From the NCBI GenBank assembly GCA_022448945.1, contig JAKVCV010000011.1, positions 168,454 through 232,453 on the forward strand: a stretch of DNA of 64,000 nt. The letters are read 5' to 3'. This DNA comes from Saprospiraceae bacterium (GTDB lineage: Bacteria; Bacteroidota; Bacteroidia; Chitinophagales; Saprospiraceae). Of this stretch, positions 1-10,100 are shown piece after piece. The stretch's first letter is position 1. Every line of letters starts with the position of its first letter. Under the pieces are notes generated by a model. The model had not been told where the DNA came from. It searched no databases and saw nothing but the letters and a program-made list of their open reading frames with translations. The position numbers were made by a program, and so were the translations under genes.

Positions 1-389
1 AAAGCAAACCTATACTTGGCATCTGTTTGGGGCATCAGGCAATTGCGGAGGCATTTGGTGGTCAACTTGAGAATTTAAAAAAAGTTTATCACGGTGTTGC
101 AACCACCATCTCTATAATTAAACAAGAAGGAATCTTTGAAAAACTAGACAGTGAAATTTCTGTTGGTCGTTATCATTCATGGGTCATTAATAAAACAACG
201 CTTCCTAATTGCCTTGAAGTAATTGCAGAGGATAAAAATGGTCAGATTATGGCAATTCAGCACAAAAATTTTCCTGTAACAGGCTTACAATTTCATCCTG
301 AATCTGTTCTGACCTCTAAAGGCAAAGATATATTAAAAAACTTTATTGATCTAATGATAATAAGTAACGTTAAAAACACTTCAATCTAA
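1..389 (+). CDS. trpG: Anthranilate synthase component II (glutamine amidotransferase), 5'-truncated
   Basis: TrpG supplies ammonia from glutamine to TrpE for the first step of tryptophan synthesis in the cytoplasm. The reading frame is open from the left edge (first full codon at base 3), so about 128 C-terminal residues of a protein of roughly 190 are visible. The nucleophile motif GICLGHQAIAEAFGG of class I amidotransferases is at the very start, with the catalytic Cys. The His-Glu pair of the triad is in LQFHPESVLT near the end. An apparent TTG start inside the nucleophile motif is not the real start. trpD follows after 27 bases on the same strand, and trpE is expected to the left of the window. 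The related PabA/TrpG dual-role enzyme cannot be excluded, but the trp context favours TrpG. Confidence 0.95.
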   Translation, partial: SKPILGICLGHQAIAEAFGGQLENLKKVYHGVATTISIIKQEGIFEKLDSEISVGRYHSWVINKTTLPNCLEVIAEDKNGQIMAIQHKNFPVTGLQFHPESVLTSKGKDILKNFIDLMIISNVKNTSI

Positions 390-416
390 TATGATTGAAT
401 AAAGAAAATAAATCAT

Positions 417-1409
417 ATGAAAATTATACTTCAGCGACTTTTCCAACAAGAACACCTTTGCTATGATGAAGCTAGAAACACTTTATTCAGAATAGCAAAG
501 GATGAATATAATACTGCACATCTTGCATCCTTTTTAACAGTTTTTCAAATGCGTGCTATCACAACAGAAGAATTACGAGGATTCCGAGATGCATTATTGG
601 AATTGTGCCTCAAAATTGACCTCTCTGATTATGATAGCATAGATTTATGTGGTACTGGAGGAGACGGCAAAGACACCTTTAATATTTCCACTTTGGCAGC
701 AGTAGTGGTCGCTGGCGCTGGATATACTGTTACCAAACATGGGAATTATGGCAGTTCCTCGATTTGTGGCTCATCAAATGTTCTTGAGAAGCTTGGCTAC
801 CAGTTTTCCAACAAAGAGGAACAATTAAAGCGCCAATTGGATCTTCACAATCTTTGCTTTTTGCATGCCCCATTATTCCATCCAGCAATGAAAGCTGTAG
901 GACCAGTACGGAAACAATTAGGCCTGCGCACATTTTTCAACTTATTAGGCCCATTAGTCAACCCTATTCAGCCAAAGAAACAAATTGTGGGAGTCTCCGA
1001 TTTGTACATCCTTAGATTATATCACTATGTTTTACAACAAACCAATAAAGAATTTGCAATAATACATGCATTGGATGGATATGATGAAGTATCACTAACA
1101 GGCGATTTTAAAGTTATTACGCCTGCGGGCGAAACCCTATTGAACCCTACGGCTGTTGAACAAAACAAACACCAACCTATGGCACTTCACGGAGGTTCAA
1201 CAATAGATCAAGCCGCGGATATCTTTATTAAAATTCTCAAAGGGAAAGGAACGCAAGCACAAAATGAAGTAGTATGTACTAATGCAGGCATTGCAATTCA
1301 AAGGTTTAATCCTACTCAACCTTTAACATCATGTATTGAATCTGCAAAAAACAGCCTTTTAAGCCTTAGGGCATTTAATAATTTTAAATCACTTTTAGAA
1401 ATCAAATAA
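417..1409 (+). CDS. trpD: Anthranilate phosphoribosyltransferase
   Basis: Transfers a phosphoribosyl group from PRPP to anthranilate, the second dedicated step of tryptophan synthesis. The 330-residue length is normal for the family. The PRPP-binding motif CGTGGDGKDTFNIST lies at about residues 78-92. KHGNYGSSSICGSSNVLE at 107-124 matches the family KHGNR-S-S-SGSADVLE motif. In this copy the usual Arg after KHGN is Tyr, which I also associate with some Bacteroidota enzymes but could not check. Its stop codon is directly followed by the trpC start, so the two are almost certainly co-translated. Confidence 0.96.
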   Translation: MKIILQRLFQQEHLCYDEARNTLFRIAKDEYNTAHLASFLTVFQMRAITTEELRGFRDALLELCLKIDLSDYDSIDLCGTGGDGKDTFNISTLAAVVVAGAGYTVTKHGNYGSSSICGSSNVLEKLGYQFSNKEEQLKRQLDLHNLCFLHAPLFHPAMKAVGPVRKQLGLRTFFNLLGPLVNPIQPKKQIVGVSDLYILRLYHYVLQQTNKEFAIIHALDGYDEVSLTGDFKVITPAGETLLNPTAVEQNKHQPMALHGGSTIDQAADIFIKILKGKGTQAQNEVVCTNAGIAIQRFNPTQPLTSCIESAKNSLLSLRAFNNFKSLLEIK

Positions 1410-2228
1410 ATGGAAACAATACTTGAAAAAATATTAAATTACAAGAAGAAGGAAATAGAAAACAACAAGTCCTTATATCCTGTTAAATTGTTTGAAAAAA
1501 GCATATATTTTAGAACTCCGACAATTTCTTTATGTGGTTTTTTACAAAGGAAAGATTCTACAGGAATAATTGCTGAATTTAAAAGACGATCCCCATCTAA
1601 AGGCATCATTAATGAATACGCTAAAGTTGAAGAAGTATCTATAGGCTATATGCAAGCTGGAGCATCAGCAATATCTGTTTTAACAGACCAGCACTTTTTT
1701 GGTGGCAAAAATAAAGACTTAACGGAAGCCAGGACCTTTAATTATGCGCCTATACTAAATAAGAACTTTATTATAGACGAATACCAGATTATAGAAGCAA
1801 GGTCTATTGGAGCAGATGTGATTTTGCTAATCGCCGAATGCCTAAGCAAAGAAAAACTTCGTGATTTGGCATCAGTTGCTAAAAACTTGGGCATGGAGGT
1901 ATTACTAGAAATTCATTCGGCTGAACAATTAAAAAAACTTTGTCCAGAAGTAGATCTTGTGGGCGTCAACAATCGCAATCTAAAGACTTTTGAAGTAGAC
2001 ATCGAAAATTCAATAAATATAGCCAAACTTCTTCCTAAAGAAATTTTAAAAATAGCTGAATCAGGCCTTAACAATCCAGACACAATAATTGAAATGAAAA
2101 AACATGGATTTAATGGCTTTCTAATTGGAGAACACTTTATGAAACATGGTCGGCCTCATGCAGAATGTGCTAGATTTATTCAACAAATTAAACAAAAATC
2201 AAAATCTGAATTAAATTATGAGAATTAA
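1410..2228 (+). CDS. trpC: Indole-3-glycerol phosphate synthase
   Basis: Closes the indole ring from carboxyphenylaminodeoxyribulose phosphate. This is a stand-alone TrpC of 272 residues and not a TrpCF fusion. The TIM-barrel signature AEFKRRSPSKG is at residues 55-65 and carries the expected Glu and Lys. VGVNNRNLKTF, AESGL and GFLIGEHFM give the later barrel strands and the phosphate-binding region. The ATG sits directly after the trpD stop with no gap. The 3' end overlaps the trpF start by 11 bases, pointing to translational coupling. Confidence 0.97.
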   Translation: METILEKILNYKKKEIENNKSLYPVKLFEKSIYFRTPTISLCGFLQRKDSTGIIAEFKRRSPSKGIINEYAKVEEVSIGYMQAGASAISVLTDQHFFGGKNKDLTEARTFNYAPILNKNFIIDEYQIIEARSIGADVILLIAECLSKEKLRDLASVAKNLGMEVLLEIHSAEQLKKLCPEVDLVGVNNRNLKTFEVDIENSINIAKLLPKEILKIAESGLNNPDTIIEMKKHGFNGFLIGEHFMKHGRPHAECARFIQQIKQKSKSELNYEN

Positions 2229-2841
2229 GGTCTGTGGAATGCGTAATGAAGATAATATTATTGGCCTTTGCGAATTGCCAATTGATTTTATTGGATTTAT
2301 TTTTTATCCCAAATCAGCAAGATATGTACCAAAAATGCCCCCGGTAGAAATCCGTTCTGGTATTAAAAGAGTAGGCGTTTTTGTTAATCCTACAATGTCT
2401 GAAATTGCAACTAGATCAAACGAATTCAAATTAGATTATATTCAGTTACATGGAAATGAAAGTGAGAACTTTTGCAAAAAATTAAATCAGAATGGATATA
2501 AAGTAATAAAAGCCTTTTCAATTGACGACAAATTTGATTTTAGGATAATGGACGGGTATGAATCTTCGTGTGATTTTTTCTTGCTGGACACAAAAGGGAA
2601 ATCTTATGGCGGAAATGGCATTGCTTTTAATTGGGGAATTTTAAAAAAATATGAATCTAAAAAAAAGTTTTTTCTTAGTGGGGGAATCGATCTAAGCAAT
2701 ATTGAACGTATAAAAAATCTAAATATACCTCTATTAGTTGCAATTGATGTCAATAGCAAATTTGAAATAGAACCAGCATTAAAAGACTTAAACAAAATCA
2801 AACAATTAACCGATCAACTTTTTGATAAAAAAACAACATAA
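2218..2841 (+). CDS. trpF: Phosphoribosylanthranilate isomerase
   Basis: Catalyses the Amadori rearrangement of phosphoribosylanthranilate. The length of 207 residues is typical. The catalytic Cys is at residue 6 in IKVCGMRN and the catalytic Asp at about residue 124 in [21 protein letters not shown] and [11 protein letters not shown] are further family motifs. The start lies inside the end of trpC and trpB begins two bases after the stop. The separate trpC and trpF genes fit the usual trpEGDCFBA order in this phylum. Confidence 0.96.
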   Translation: MRIKVCGMRNEDNIIGLCELPIDFIGFIFYPKSARYVPKMPPVEIRSGIKRVGVFVNPTMSEIATRSNEFKLDYIQLHGNESENFCKKLNQNGYKVIKAFSIDDKFDFRIMDGYESSCDFFLLDTKGKSYGGNGIAFNWGILKKYESKKKFFLSGGIDLSNIERIKNLNIPLLVAIDVNSKFEIEPALKDLNKIKQLTDQLFDKKTT

Positions 2842-2843
2842 AT

Positions 2844-4064
2844 ATGGCTGAGTATCAAATAAACGAACATGGATATTATGGGGAATTCGGTGGTGCCTAT
2901 ATCCCCGAAATGCTCTTCCACAATATCGAAGAGCTAAAAACTCAGTACCTAAAAATCACAGCTACTGATGGCTTTCAAAAAGAATACAAAGCCTTACTGA
3001 AAGATTATGTCGGACGTCCTACTCCCCTTTTTTATGCCAAAAGACTAAGTGAAAAATATCAGACCAATATATATTTAAAACGTGAAGACCTTTGCCATAC
3101 GGGAGCCCACAAAATAAACAACACTATCGGTCAAATTCTTATAGCTAAATTTTTGCAAAAAACCAGAATCATTGCTGAAACAGGCGCTGGCCAGCATGGC
3201 GTTGCAACTGCAACAGTTTGCGCTTTAATGGGCCTTGAATGCGTTATCTATATGGGGGCTTTAGACATTGAACGTCAAGCACCAAATGTTGGCAGAATGA
3301 AAATGCTTGGAGCTAAAGTTATTCCTGTACATAGTGGAAGTAAAACTTTAAAGGACGCTACAAATGAAGCCATTCGAGACTGGATTAATAACCCCATAAG
3401 TACGCACTATATTATCGGCTCTGTCGTTGGCCCTCACCCCTACCCTGATATGGTTGCGCGATTTCAGTCTGTTATAAGTGAAGAGATAAAAGCTCAATTA
3501 CTAGAACAAACAGGCTCCGAATTTCCTAATAAAATCATTGCTTGTGTTGGTGGAGGCTCAAATGCGGCAGGGGCTTTTTTCCATTATCTGGACAATTCGA
3601 ATGTTGAATTAATAGCAATTGAAGCGGCAGGCGAAGGCATCAATTCAGGAAAATCTGCTGCAACAAGTGTCCTTGGAACTCCAGGAATAATTCATGCTAG
3701 CAAAACTTTATTAATGCAAACTAAAGATGGGCAAATTATTGAGCCTCACTCTATTTCTGCAGGACTTGATTATCCTGGTATAGGCCCATGCTTAGCTCAC
3801 CTTATTTCCAATGGGCGGGTAAAAACACACGCTGTTTCCGACAAAGAATCTCTAAAAGCAGCTTATGAATTCACTAAGCTAGAGGGAATAATCCCTGCTT
3901 TAGAAAGCGCACATGCAATAGGTGCTCTAGAACAATTAAATTTTAACAAAACCGATATAGTGGTTGTCAATTTATCTGGGAGGGGTGATAAAGATTTAGG
4001 AACTTATTTAAAACATTTCTCCGACTCAACCATTTCTTATCCAGATACAAAAAATAAGGCATGA
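2844..4064 (+). CDS. trpB: Tryptophan synthase beta chain
   Basis: PLP enzyme that condenses indole with serine to give tryptophan, in complex with TrpA. The 406 residues match the main TrpB1 type. The PLP lysine is K90 in HTGAHKINN. The catalytic Glu follows in [14 protein letters not shown] at about 111-124, and the phosphate-binding GGGSN loop is at 236-240. The ATG follows the trpF stop by two bases. The last four bases overlap the trpA start (ATGA), the classic coupling for the alpha and beta subunits. Confidence 0.98.
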   Translation: MAEYQINEHGYYGEFGGAYIPEMLFHNIEELKTQYLKITATDGFQKEYKALLKDYVGRPTPLFYAKRLSEKYQTNIYLKREDLCHTGAHKINNTIGQILIAKFLQKTRIIAETGAGQHGVATATVCALMGLECVIYMGALDIERQAPNVGRMKMLGAKVIPVHSGSKTLKDATNEAIRDWINNPISTHYIIGSVVGPHPYPDMVARFQSVISEEIKAQLLEQTGSEFPNKIIACVGGGSNAAGAFFHYLDNSNVELIAIEAAGEGINSGKSAATSVLGTPGIIHASKTLLMQTKDGQIIEPHSISAGLDYPGIGPCLAHLISNGRVKTHAVSDKESLKAAYEFTKLEGIIPALESAHAIGALEQLNFNKTDIVVVNLSGRGDKDLGTYLKHFSDSTISYPDTKNKA

Positions 4065-4843
4065 ACAGACTCTCTAAACTATTCAATAAAAAAACTAAAG
4101 GTATTTTGAATATCTACTATACTGCAGGTTACCCTGATTTAGAAGCAACAAGAACAGTTCTTCATGATTTAGAACTGGCGGGTGTTGATATAGTAGAAAT
4201 AGGAATGCCATATTCAGACCCTTTAGCTGATGGTCCCACAATACAGGCAAGTAGCTCTGTTGCCTTAAAAAACGGAATGTCTGTCAAAAAACTATTAGAA
4301 CAATTAGAAGGTATGCGGGCAGAAATCCAAATGCCGGTCATACTTATGGGTTATCTAAACCCTGTGATACAATATGGGCTCGATGCCTTTTTTAGTAAAT
4401 GTAATGAAGTTGGAGTAGATGGCTTAATCTTACCCGATATGCCCTTGTACGAGTACAATACAATATTCCTTCCTTTATTCTTAAAGTATGAACTAAAGCC
4501 AATCTTCTTGGTCACACCCCAAACCTCAAGTAAGCGGATTTATTCGATTGACAAATTAAGCAGTGCTTTCATTTATGTAGTTTCCTCTGCTTCTACTACA
4601 GGAAAAAAAACAGGGTTTGATGATAAAACAATTCGATATTTTAAAAAAATTCAAGATATGAAATTACAAACACCAACATTAATTGGTTTTGGAATTTCAA
4701 CTAACGAAGCCTATAAAACAGCTTGTAAATATTCAAATGGCGCGATTGTGGGAAGTGAGTTTATACGGATGATAGGGGAATCCCAAAAACCTGAAGATAT
4801 TATTCAATTTATATGCAAAATAAAAGGCAATGATTTCCCATAA
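4061..4843 (+). CDS. trpA: Tryptophan synthase alpha chain
   Basis: Cleaves indole-3-glycerol phosphate to indole, which is channelled to TrpB. The protein has 260 residues. The catalytic Glu and Asp are E46 and D57 in [27 protein letters not shown] and GAIVGSEFI form the phosphate-binding end of the barrel. It overlaps trpB by four bases. A short stem AAAGGCA/TGCCTTT (4823-4829 with 4851-4857) spans the stop codon but is too weak to call a terminator. Confidence 0.97.
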   Translation: MNRLSKLFNKKTKGILNIYYTAGYPDLEATRTVLHDLELAGVDIVEIGMPYSDPLADGPTIQASSSVALKNGMSVKKLLEQLEGMRAEIQMPVILMGYLNPVIQYGLDAFFSKCNEVGVDGLILPDMPLYEYNTIFLPLFLKYELKPIFLVTPQTSSKRIYSIDKLSSAFIYVVSSASTTGKKTGFDDKTIRYFKKIQDMKLQTPTLIGFGISTNEAYKTACKYSNGAIVGSEFIRMIGESQKPEDIIQFICKIKGNDFP

Positions 4844-4887
4844 GTTGAAATGCCTTTATATTCAGCTACAATTTCTTAACATCCATT

Positions 4888-4933
4888 ACAACAAACATGA
4901 CTATTAATTAATTCCTAAGAACAACAAACATGA
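4888..4933 (+). repeat. 13-bp direct repeat enclosing the aroF start codon and a four-codon leader ORF
   Basis: ACAACAAACATGA occurs at 4888-4900 and again at 4921-4933, where its ATG is the DAHP synthase start. The first copy also has an ATG (4897), which opens a four-codon reading frame, M-T-I-N, ending at TAA 4909-4911. The repeat is directly visible; any regulatory role is inference. Confidence 0.6.
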
Positions 4934-5940
4934 TCATACAAATAGAAAAAAACATCAGCGACAAACAATATAAAAATTTAATAGAAAAATTAGATTCTAT
5001 AAATTATAAATACACCAATGTAAGCACTCAATTTCAGGACTATCTTATAGCTATTGGCAAACAAGATTTTGACATCAGGAGTATAGGATCGATGGAAGGA
5101 GTTAAAGACTTGCACAGGGTGTCTGACAATTATAAACTTGTATCAAGGAAATGGAAAGTTCAGGAAACAATAATAGACCTTGGGGATAATGTAAAAATAG
5201 GTGGTGGCCATTTTGCTTTAATGGCAGGGCCGTGTTCGATTGAAGGAGAAGAACAGATAGAAGACACTGTCGAACATTTACATAAAAACAATATTAAGAT
5301 TATGAGAGGGGGGGTATATAAACCACGTAGCTCACCATATTCCTTCAGAGGCCTAGGGTTAGATGGCTTAAAATTATTCTATAATGCATGCAAGACCAAG
5401 GGTATTAAAATAATTACTGAAGTTATGCAGGTTTCCCAGATTGACAACATGCTAGATTATGTAGATATTTTTCAAGTAGGAGCAAGAAATGCTCAAAACT
5501 TTAATTTATTGGATGCTTTAGGAAAAATTGATAAACCTGTTTTGCTAAAAAGAGGAATCTCAGGGACAATTGACGAGTTGCTTCAAGCTGCAGAGTATGT
5601 ATTCTCAAGTGGAAATGAAAAAATACTGCTCTGTGAAAGAGGGATTCGCTCTTTCGAGAAAAGTTATCGAAACACACTTGATCTTAATGCTGTTCCTGTA
5701 TTGAAAGACAAATCACATTTGCCGGTTATTGTCGATCCCTCCCATGGGATTGGCGTTCGAAAACATGTAGAAAAAATGGCTTTAGCAGGAATTATGGCTG
5801 GAGCAGATGGCCTTATTATTGAAGTACATTCAAGCCCAGAGAAAGCTTTCTCTGATGGCCAACAGACGCTATCTTTTACAGAAGCAGATTCTTTATACAG
5901 AAAAATAAATAAATTAGTAGAACTAAAGAAAAGTTTTTAA
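4930..5940 (+). CDS. aroF: 3-deoxy-7-phosphoheptulonate (DAHP) synthase, type I-beta with N-terminal regulatory domain
   Basis: Joins phosphoenolpyruvate and erythrose 4-phosphate, the first committed step of aromatic amino acid synthesis. Residues 1 to about 85 look like the ferredoxin-like regulatory domain found on Thermotoga-type enzymes, where it binds Phe or Tyr. The KDO8P-synthase-like catalytic barrel follows, with MAGPCSIEGEEQ at 98-109 (metal-ligand Cys at 102), KPRSSPYSFRG at 131-141 and DPSHGIGVRKHV near 268. It starts 86 bases after trpA, so it may be the next gene of the same operon or have its own signals. The leader contains a repeated start region, described separately. The symbol follows common usage and allele naming varies. 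Confidence 0.93.
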   Translation: MIIQIEKNISDKQYKNLIEKLDSINYKYTNVSTQFQDYLIAIGKQDFDIRSIGSMEGVKDLHRVSDNYKLVSRKWKVQETIIDLGDNVKIGGGHFALMAGPCSIEGEEQIEDTVEHLHKNNIKIMRGGVYKPRSSPYSFRGLGLDGLKLFYNACKTKGIKIITEVMQVSQIDNMLDYVDIFQVGARNAQNFNLLDALGKIDKPVLLKRGISGTIDELLQAAEYVFSSGNEKILLCERGIRSFEKSYRNTLDLNAVPVLKDKSHLPVIVDPSHGIGVRKHVEKMALAGIMAGADGLIIEVHSSPEKAFSDGQQTLSFTEADSLYRKINKLVELKKSF

Positions 5941-5973
5941 TAAGATTATTAATTCTGGTCGAAACATTTTTAT

Positions 5974-7173
5974 ATGAACCTCAATGGAGAAATAATACTA
6001 AATGGATCCAAAAGTATTAGCAATCGTATTTTAATTATTCAGGCTCTTTCTGGCATTCCCTTCGATATAACAGGATTATCAAATGCGAAAGATACAGAAA
6101 CATTAAAATGTCTTTTGGATAATATCGATGCGCCAACATTAGATGCTGGTGAAGCAGGGACAGTATATAGGTTTATGACTGCATTTTTAGCATGGAGGGG
6201 CAAAGACCAACTTTTAGTAGGGAATAAGCGTATGTGTGAAAGACCAATTGGTGTTTTAGTAGATGCACTAAATGATTTAGGTGCAAATATTCATTATATG
6301 GATAGAGTAGGTTACCCGCCTTTAAAAATGAAAAAAAACGATACCAATAGATGGGGAAACCAAGTCATAATGGGAGCAAATGTAAGCAGCCAGTTTGTTT
6401 CTGCTTTGCTAATGTTGGCACCAATATTACCCAATGGTCTTGAATTAAAACTGAAAGGGAAAGTTATTTCAAAACCATATATACAAATGACGCTAAATCT
6501 AATGCAAGAATTTGGAGTGGCATCGAAATGGGAAGATAATCTAATAAAGGTATCAAAACAAAAATACTCCTCTAAGGTGTTTTATATTGAAGCAGACTGG
6601 TCCGCGGCCTCGTATTTTTACAGTCTTGTATCTCTGTCTAAAAACGCTGAAATACAACTTATTGGCCTTAGCAAAAACTCGATTCAAGGAGATGCAGCAA
6701 TAGTGAATATTATGAAACATTTTGGAGTGACAACGACTTTTAACAATAAAGGCATTCTATTAAAGAAAATAGAAAAAAAAATAGCCCCCTTTGTTTATGA
6801 TTTCTCAGACTGCCCTGACATCGCACAAACTCTCGCTGTCATTTGCGCAGCTCTTAATGTAAAAGCTAAATTAACAGGCCTAGAAACGTTAACAATTAAA
6901 GAAACAGATAGAATATCCGCTTTGAAAACAGAACTTGATAAATTAGGTTGTAATACATTAAGCACGCCAAACTCTCTATCTATTAATATGGGCATTCAAA
7001 ACAAATTTCAATCTCCAAAAATAAAAACATATAATGATCATAGAATGGCAATGTCTTTTGCTCCATTAGTGTTAATATTAAATAATATTTTAATCGAGAA
7101 CAAAGAAGTCGTCAATAAATCATATCCAGAATTCTGGAAAGATTTACAATCTCTAGGCATTAATTTTAATTAG
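5974..7173 (+). CDS. aroA: 3-phosphoshikimate 1-carboxyvinyltransferase (EPSP synthase)
   Basis: Transfers enolpyruvyl from PEP to shikimate 3-phosphate. The 399 residues are slightly short for the family. Substrate residues are present: GSKSISNR at 10-17, the GNAGT loop as DAGEAGTVYRF, RPIGVLVDAL, VSSQFVSALL, SKPYIQMT, DCPDIAQTLAV, KETDRISALKTEL and NDHRMAMSF. An in-frame stop at 5950-5952 limits how far the start can move, so ATG 5974 is the natural start. It lies 33 bases after the DAHP synthase. The position that is Pro in the E. coli GNAGTAMRP loop is Phe here. The gene converges on the tape measure gene with only 19 bases between them. Confidence 0.96.
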   Translation: MNLNGEIILNGSKSISNRILIIQALSGIPFDITGLSNAKDTETLKCLLDNIDAPTLDAGEAGTVYRFMTAFLAWRGKDQLLVGNKRMCERPIGVLVDALNDLGANIHYMDRVGYPPLKMKKNDTNRWGNQVIMGANVSSQFVSALLMLAPILPNGLELKLKGKVISKPYIQMTLNLMQEFGVASKWEDNLIKVSKQKYSSKVFYIEADWSAASYFYSLVSLSKNAEIQLIGLSKNSIQGDAAIVNIMKHFGVTTTFNNKGILLKKIEKKIAPFVYDFSDCPDIAQTLAVICAALNVKAKLTGLETLTIKETDRISALKTELDKLGCNTLSTPNSLSINMGIQNKFQSPKIKTYNDHRMAMSFAPLVLILNNILIENKEVVNKSYPEFWKDLQSLGINFN

Positions 7174-7192
7174 ATATATAAAAAACAGAAGT

Positions 7193-10100
7193 CTAAAACA
7201 ACTTCCACTCTACTTTCAGATGTTTATCTAACCAGGGAAGTTGGATAAAAGAGTAGCCCCAAGGCAAGGATTGAAGTAGGACATCATATGTTGCTTTTTT
7301 GACTTTAAGAAACCAATTGTCAGGCATTTCTTCAATTGTTCCCTCTCGAATCAAAAAAGAACCTCTGAGTGACGCTGGTGTAAGGGTCTTCATTTTATTC
7401 CAATTATTAATTACCCCTTGCAACATTCCTTCGGCAATTTCAAGTTCTTTTTTATCAAAATCGACACTAAATGGAACAGGTTCTGTGATTGGGAAATTAC
7501 ATAATATTTTATTGAGCACCAATTCATTCTCAGGTGCATTGGTATTACCGTTAACTAAATACTGAAGAATATGAATGGCTTTATATTGCGCCTCAAGATC
7601 AACAAACTTTTTGTCCTTGGTATACTTCAACATAGTAAACAATCTCCCAATATAAGGCCACAACAAAACCAATCCCGCATTATATATATATAGCGGCTCT
7701 TTTATTGGTTTGGGCTTTGGCGGCCGCTTTTTGTCTTTTTTTGTCTGTTGTTTTTCTTTATGAATTCTATTTTCAGGATCTTCTTTTTTATTAATCTCAT
7801 CAACAATTAACTCCTTTTCCAATTCCATCGATTTCAACCTCATAGATTGCTCAACTTTCTGATCTCTCAAAAGATCTCGATTTTTTGTCAAAACAACATA
7901 TGTATAAGCTCTTCTTTTATTCTGTATTTTGATAAAAATATGATTAATATTTTCCTTTAGCTTTTCAATATCCTTACGCGTATTTGCATCGCGCACAGCA
8001 CTTAACATTTGATCTGCTTCCATCAACTGTCTCCTCCATAAAGTAGTTATTCCTTCCTGTATTATTTCCAGCTCTTCTGGAGTTTGTGCAAGTTCCAGTT
8101 CAGCTTCAATTTTTTTCTGCCTTTCTTGTAACATTTGATTATAAGCCAGCAGGTTTTTTTGATCCTGACGACAGATAAGTCTATAGATATGTAATTGATT
8201 TTTTTCTTTTTCAGGATTTAACAATTCAGGGTTTTGCTTATAATAAGTCCCTAGAGAATCCCAGTCTTTCCAAAGTTGAACTGGTGAGGTCTGATTGATG
8301 TTTTTTAACAGTTTCTTTTGCGCATCATCCAATTTGGGAGAAACAATTAATTCTTCCAAGCTAACTACAGAAGGCATTAATTCATTTAATATCTCAAGTA
8401 AATCAGACCGATATTTTCCCTCCTTAATTCCCTCAACATGACTCATTAAATCTTTCAAAAACAAATATCGAGAATTATCATCATCCTTTAAATCCTTTAT
8501 TAATTGGGGCAATTCACTAACTGCCACCTTTGCCTTAGACTTAATAAAAGACAACATTTCAATTTGTCGTTCTAATAATGAAAGTTGATACACTTCTTCT
8601 TTGATTAATTGTTCAGGCTCAATACCTTTTTTTTCTTCTTTGCTTAGAACCAAATCCAGCTCAACTACTTCCTTTTTAAGCTCCTCTATTTGTATTTCCA
8701 ACTTTCTAAGTAATGGAGGCCTCCTCTGTTTTAATAATTTGATCTGAGCTTCAAACTGTCTAATTTTTCTTTTGTTTTCTATCCCCTTCAGCCCCCCTTC
8801 AGGATGTTTATCTTTTAACAAAGTATCTAAATCAGTAGACAAAGTAGAAATTAGATTATCTAATTCCTGCAATTTGTAGCTTTTATCAGGTATGCCGAGG
8901 GCTTCAGCTGTTTCCGCTGCGAGAATTTTGGACATTTCTGTACTAATGTCTGAATATTCCTTTGCCAAAATTTCTAATTGTTGTTGTAGGTTTTTTACAA
9001 ATACCTGATCTGAAGATTTTTTTTGCTCCATTTTTAAATTTTGAACTTCAAGCATCATTACTGAAAGCAACCATGAACTTTTAGCCCCACTAGTAGCTTT
9101 AATATTGCGTTTAAATTCCGAAAGCAAAGCAACAACAGTCCTTCCTGTCATTTGTTGCCGCATCATAACAATCGCTTTCATGTAATCCAGTATCTCAAAA
9201 CGGCCTTTATGGCTAATACATAAATTAAGAAGTACATCTTTTTCCAAATGCAATTTTTCATCATTCATGACTTTAGAAAAGTCATGAAAATGCCGTTTGA
9301 CAGGCAAAAGCGCAGATGGGTTAACAAGGGACACAATTTCCCAAAAAGCATAATCTGATAACTCTTTTACAATCAAAGCCCGGGCATTAGATAATCTTAA
9401 AAGCTTTGAAACCATATCCATTGTGCTATACTTGTTTTTATGTATTTGTTCAAATAACAAATTCTCTAAAGATTCAAAATCATCATATTTAAGCTCTTTA
9501 GCTTTTTCTGGAACTTTCCCAGTAGATAAAAAATCAGTTAATAATTCTAACTTTTGCTCATCCGATAGTAAAAGACCTTGTTCTTTTTTCCGTTTTTTAC
9601 GCTTTAACAAAATCAATTCCCGTTCTAATTCATCAACTTTTTTGTTAACAGAAAGGGCCTTGTTCCAATCTTTTAACAACATATAATCTCCTTTCCTATT
9701 ATTAATAACATTATGAGTGAATTCAATTAATTTAGTTGGAGAAATATTAAAAATCCTTGCTGTTTGCAAGGTGATTTCTCTAGAAAAATTCTGCCCATTA
9801 AAGGTGTGACCACTGCTCATCAAATATTCTAAGATGCACCCCCATTTAAATCGTTTGCTATCTACATGATTCAAACTTGGGAAGCCTTGTGAATAATGAA
9901 TATCAAAAAATAAATCAGCTTGTGCATTTATAATTTTAGTCGCCTTTGGATATAGATAATTTAATATAATTTTTATTGCCTTTTCAGACAATTGGGTGAT
10001 GACCCGTTCCCAAACAATAGGATATTTACCAACTTGCTGAAATGCCGCATGTAATTTTTTAGGACTATTTGCTGCAAACTCTAAAAATAAATCTTCTATA

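Noticed and set aside
27-389. TTG at base 27 as the start of the trpG gene
   Set aside because: It lies inside the catalytic GICLGHQ motif; the gene is truncated by the left edge.
730-933. Minus-strand frame opposite trpD
   Set aside because: Antisense shadow of a well-supported gene with no motif.
4823-4857. Hairpin over the trpA stop as a terminator or attenuator
   Set aside because: The stem is only 7 bp with a 21-base loop and no T tract.
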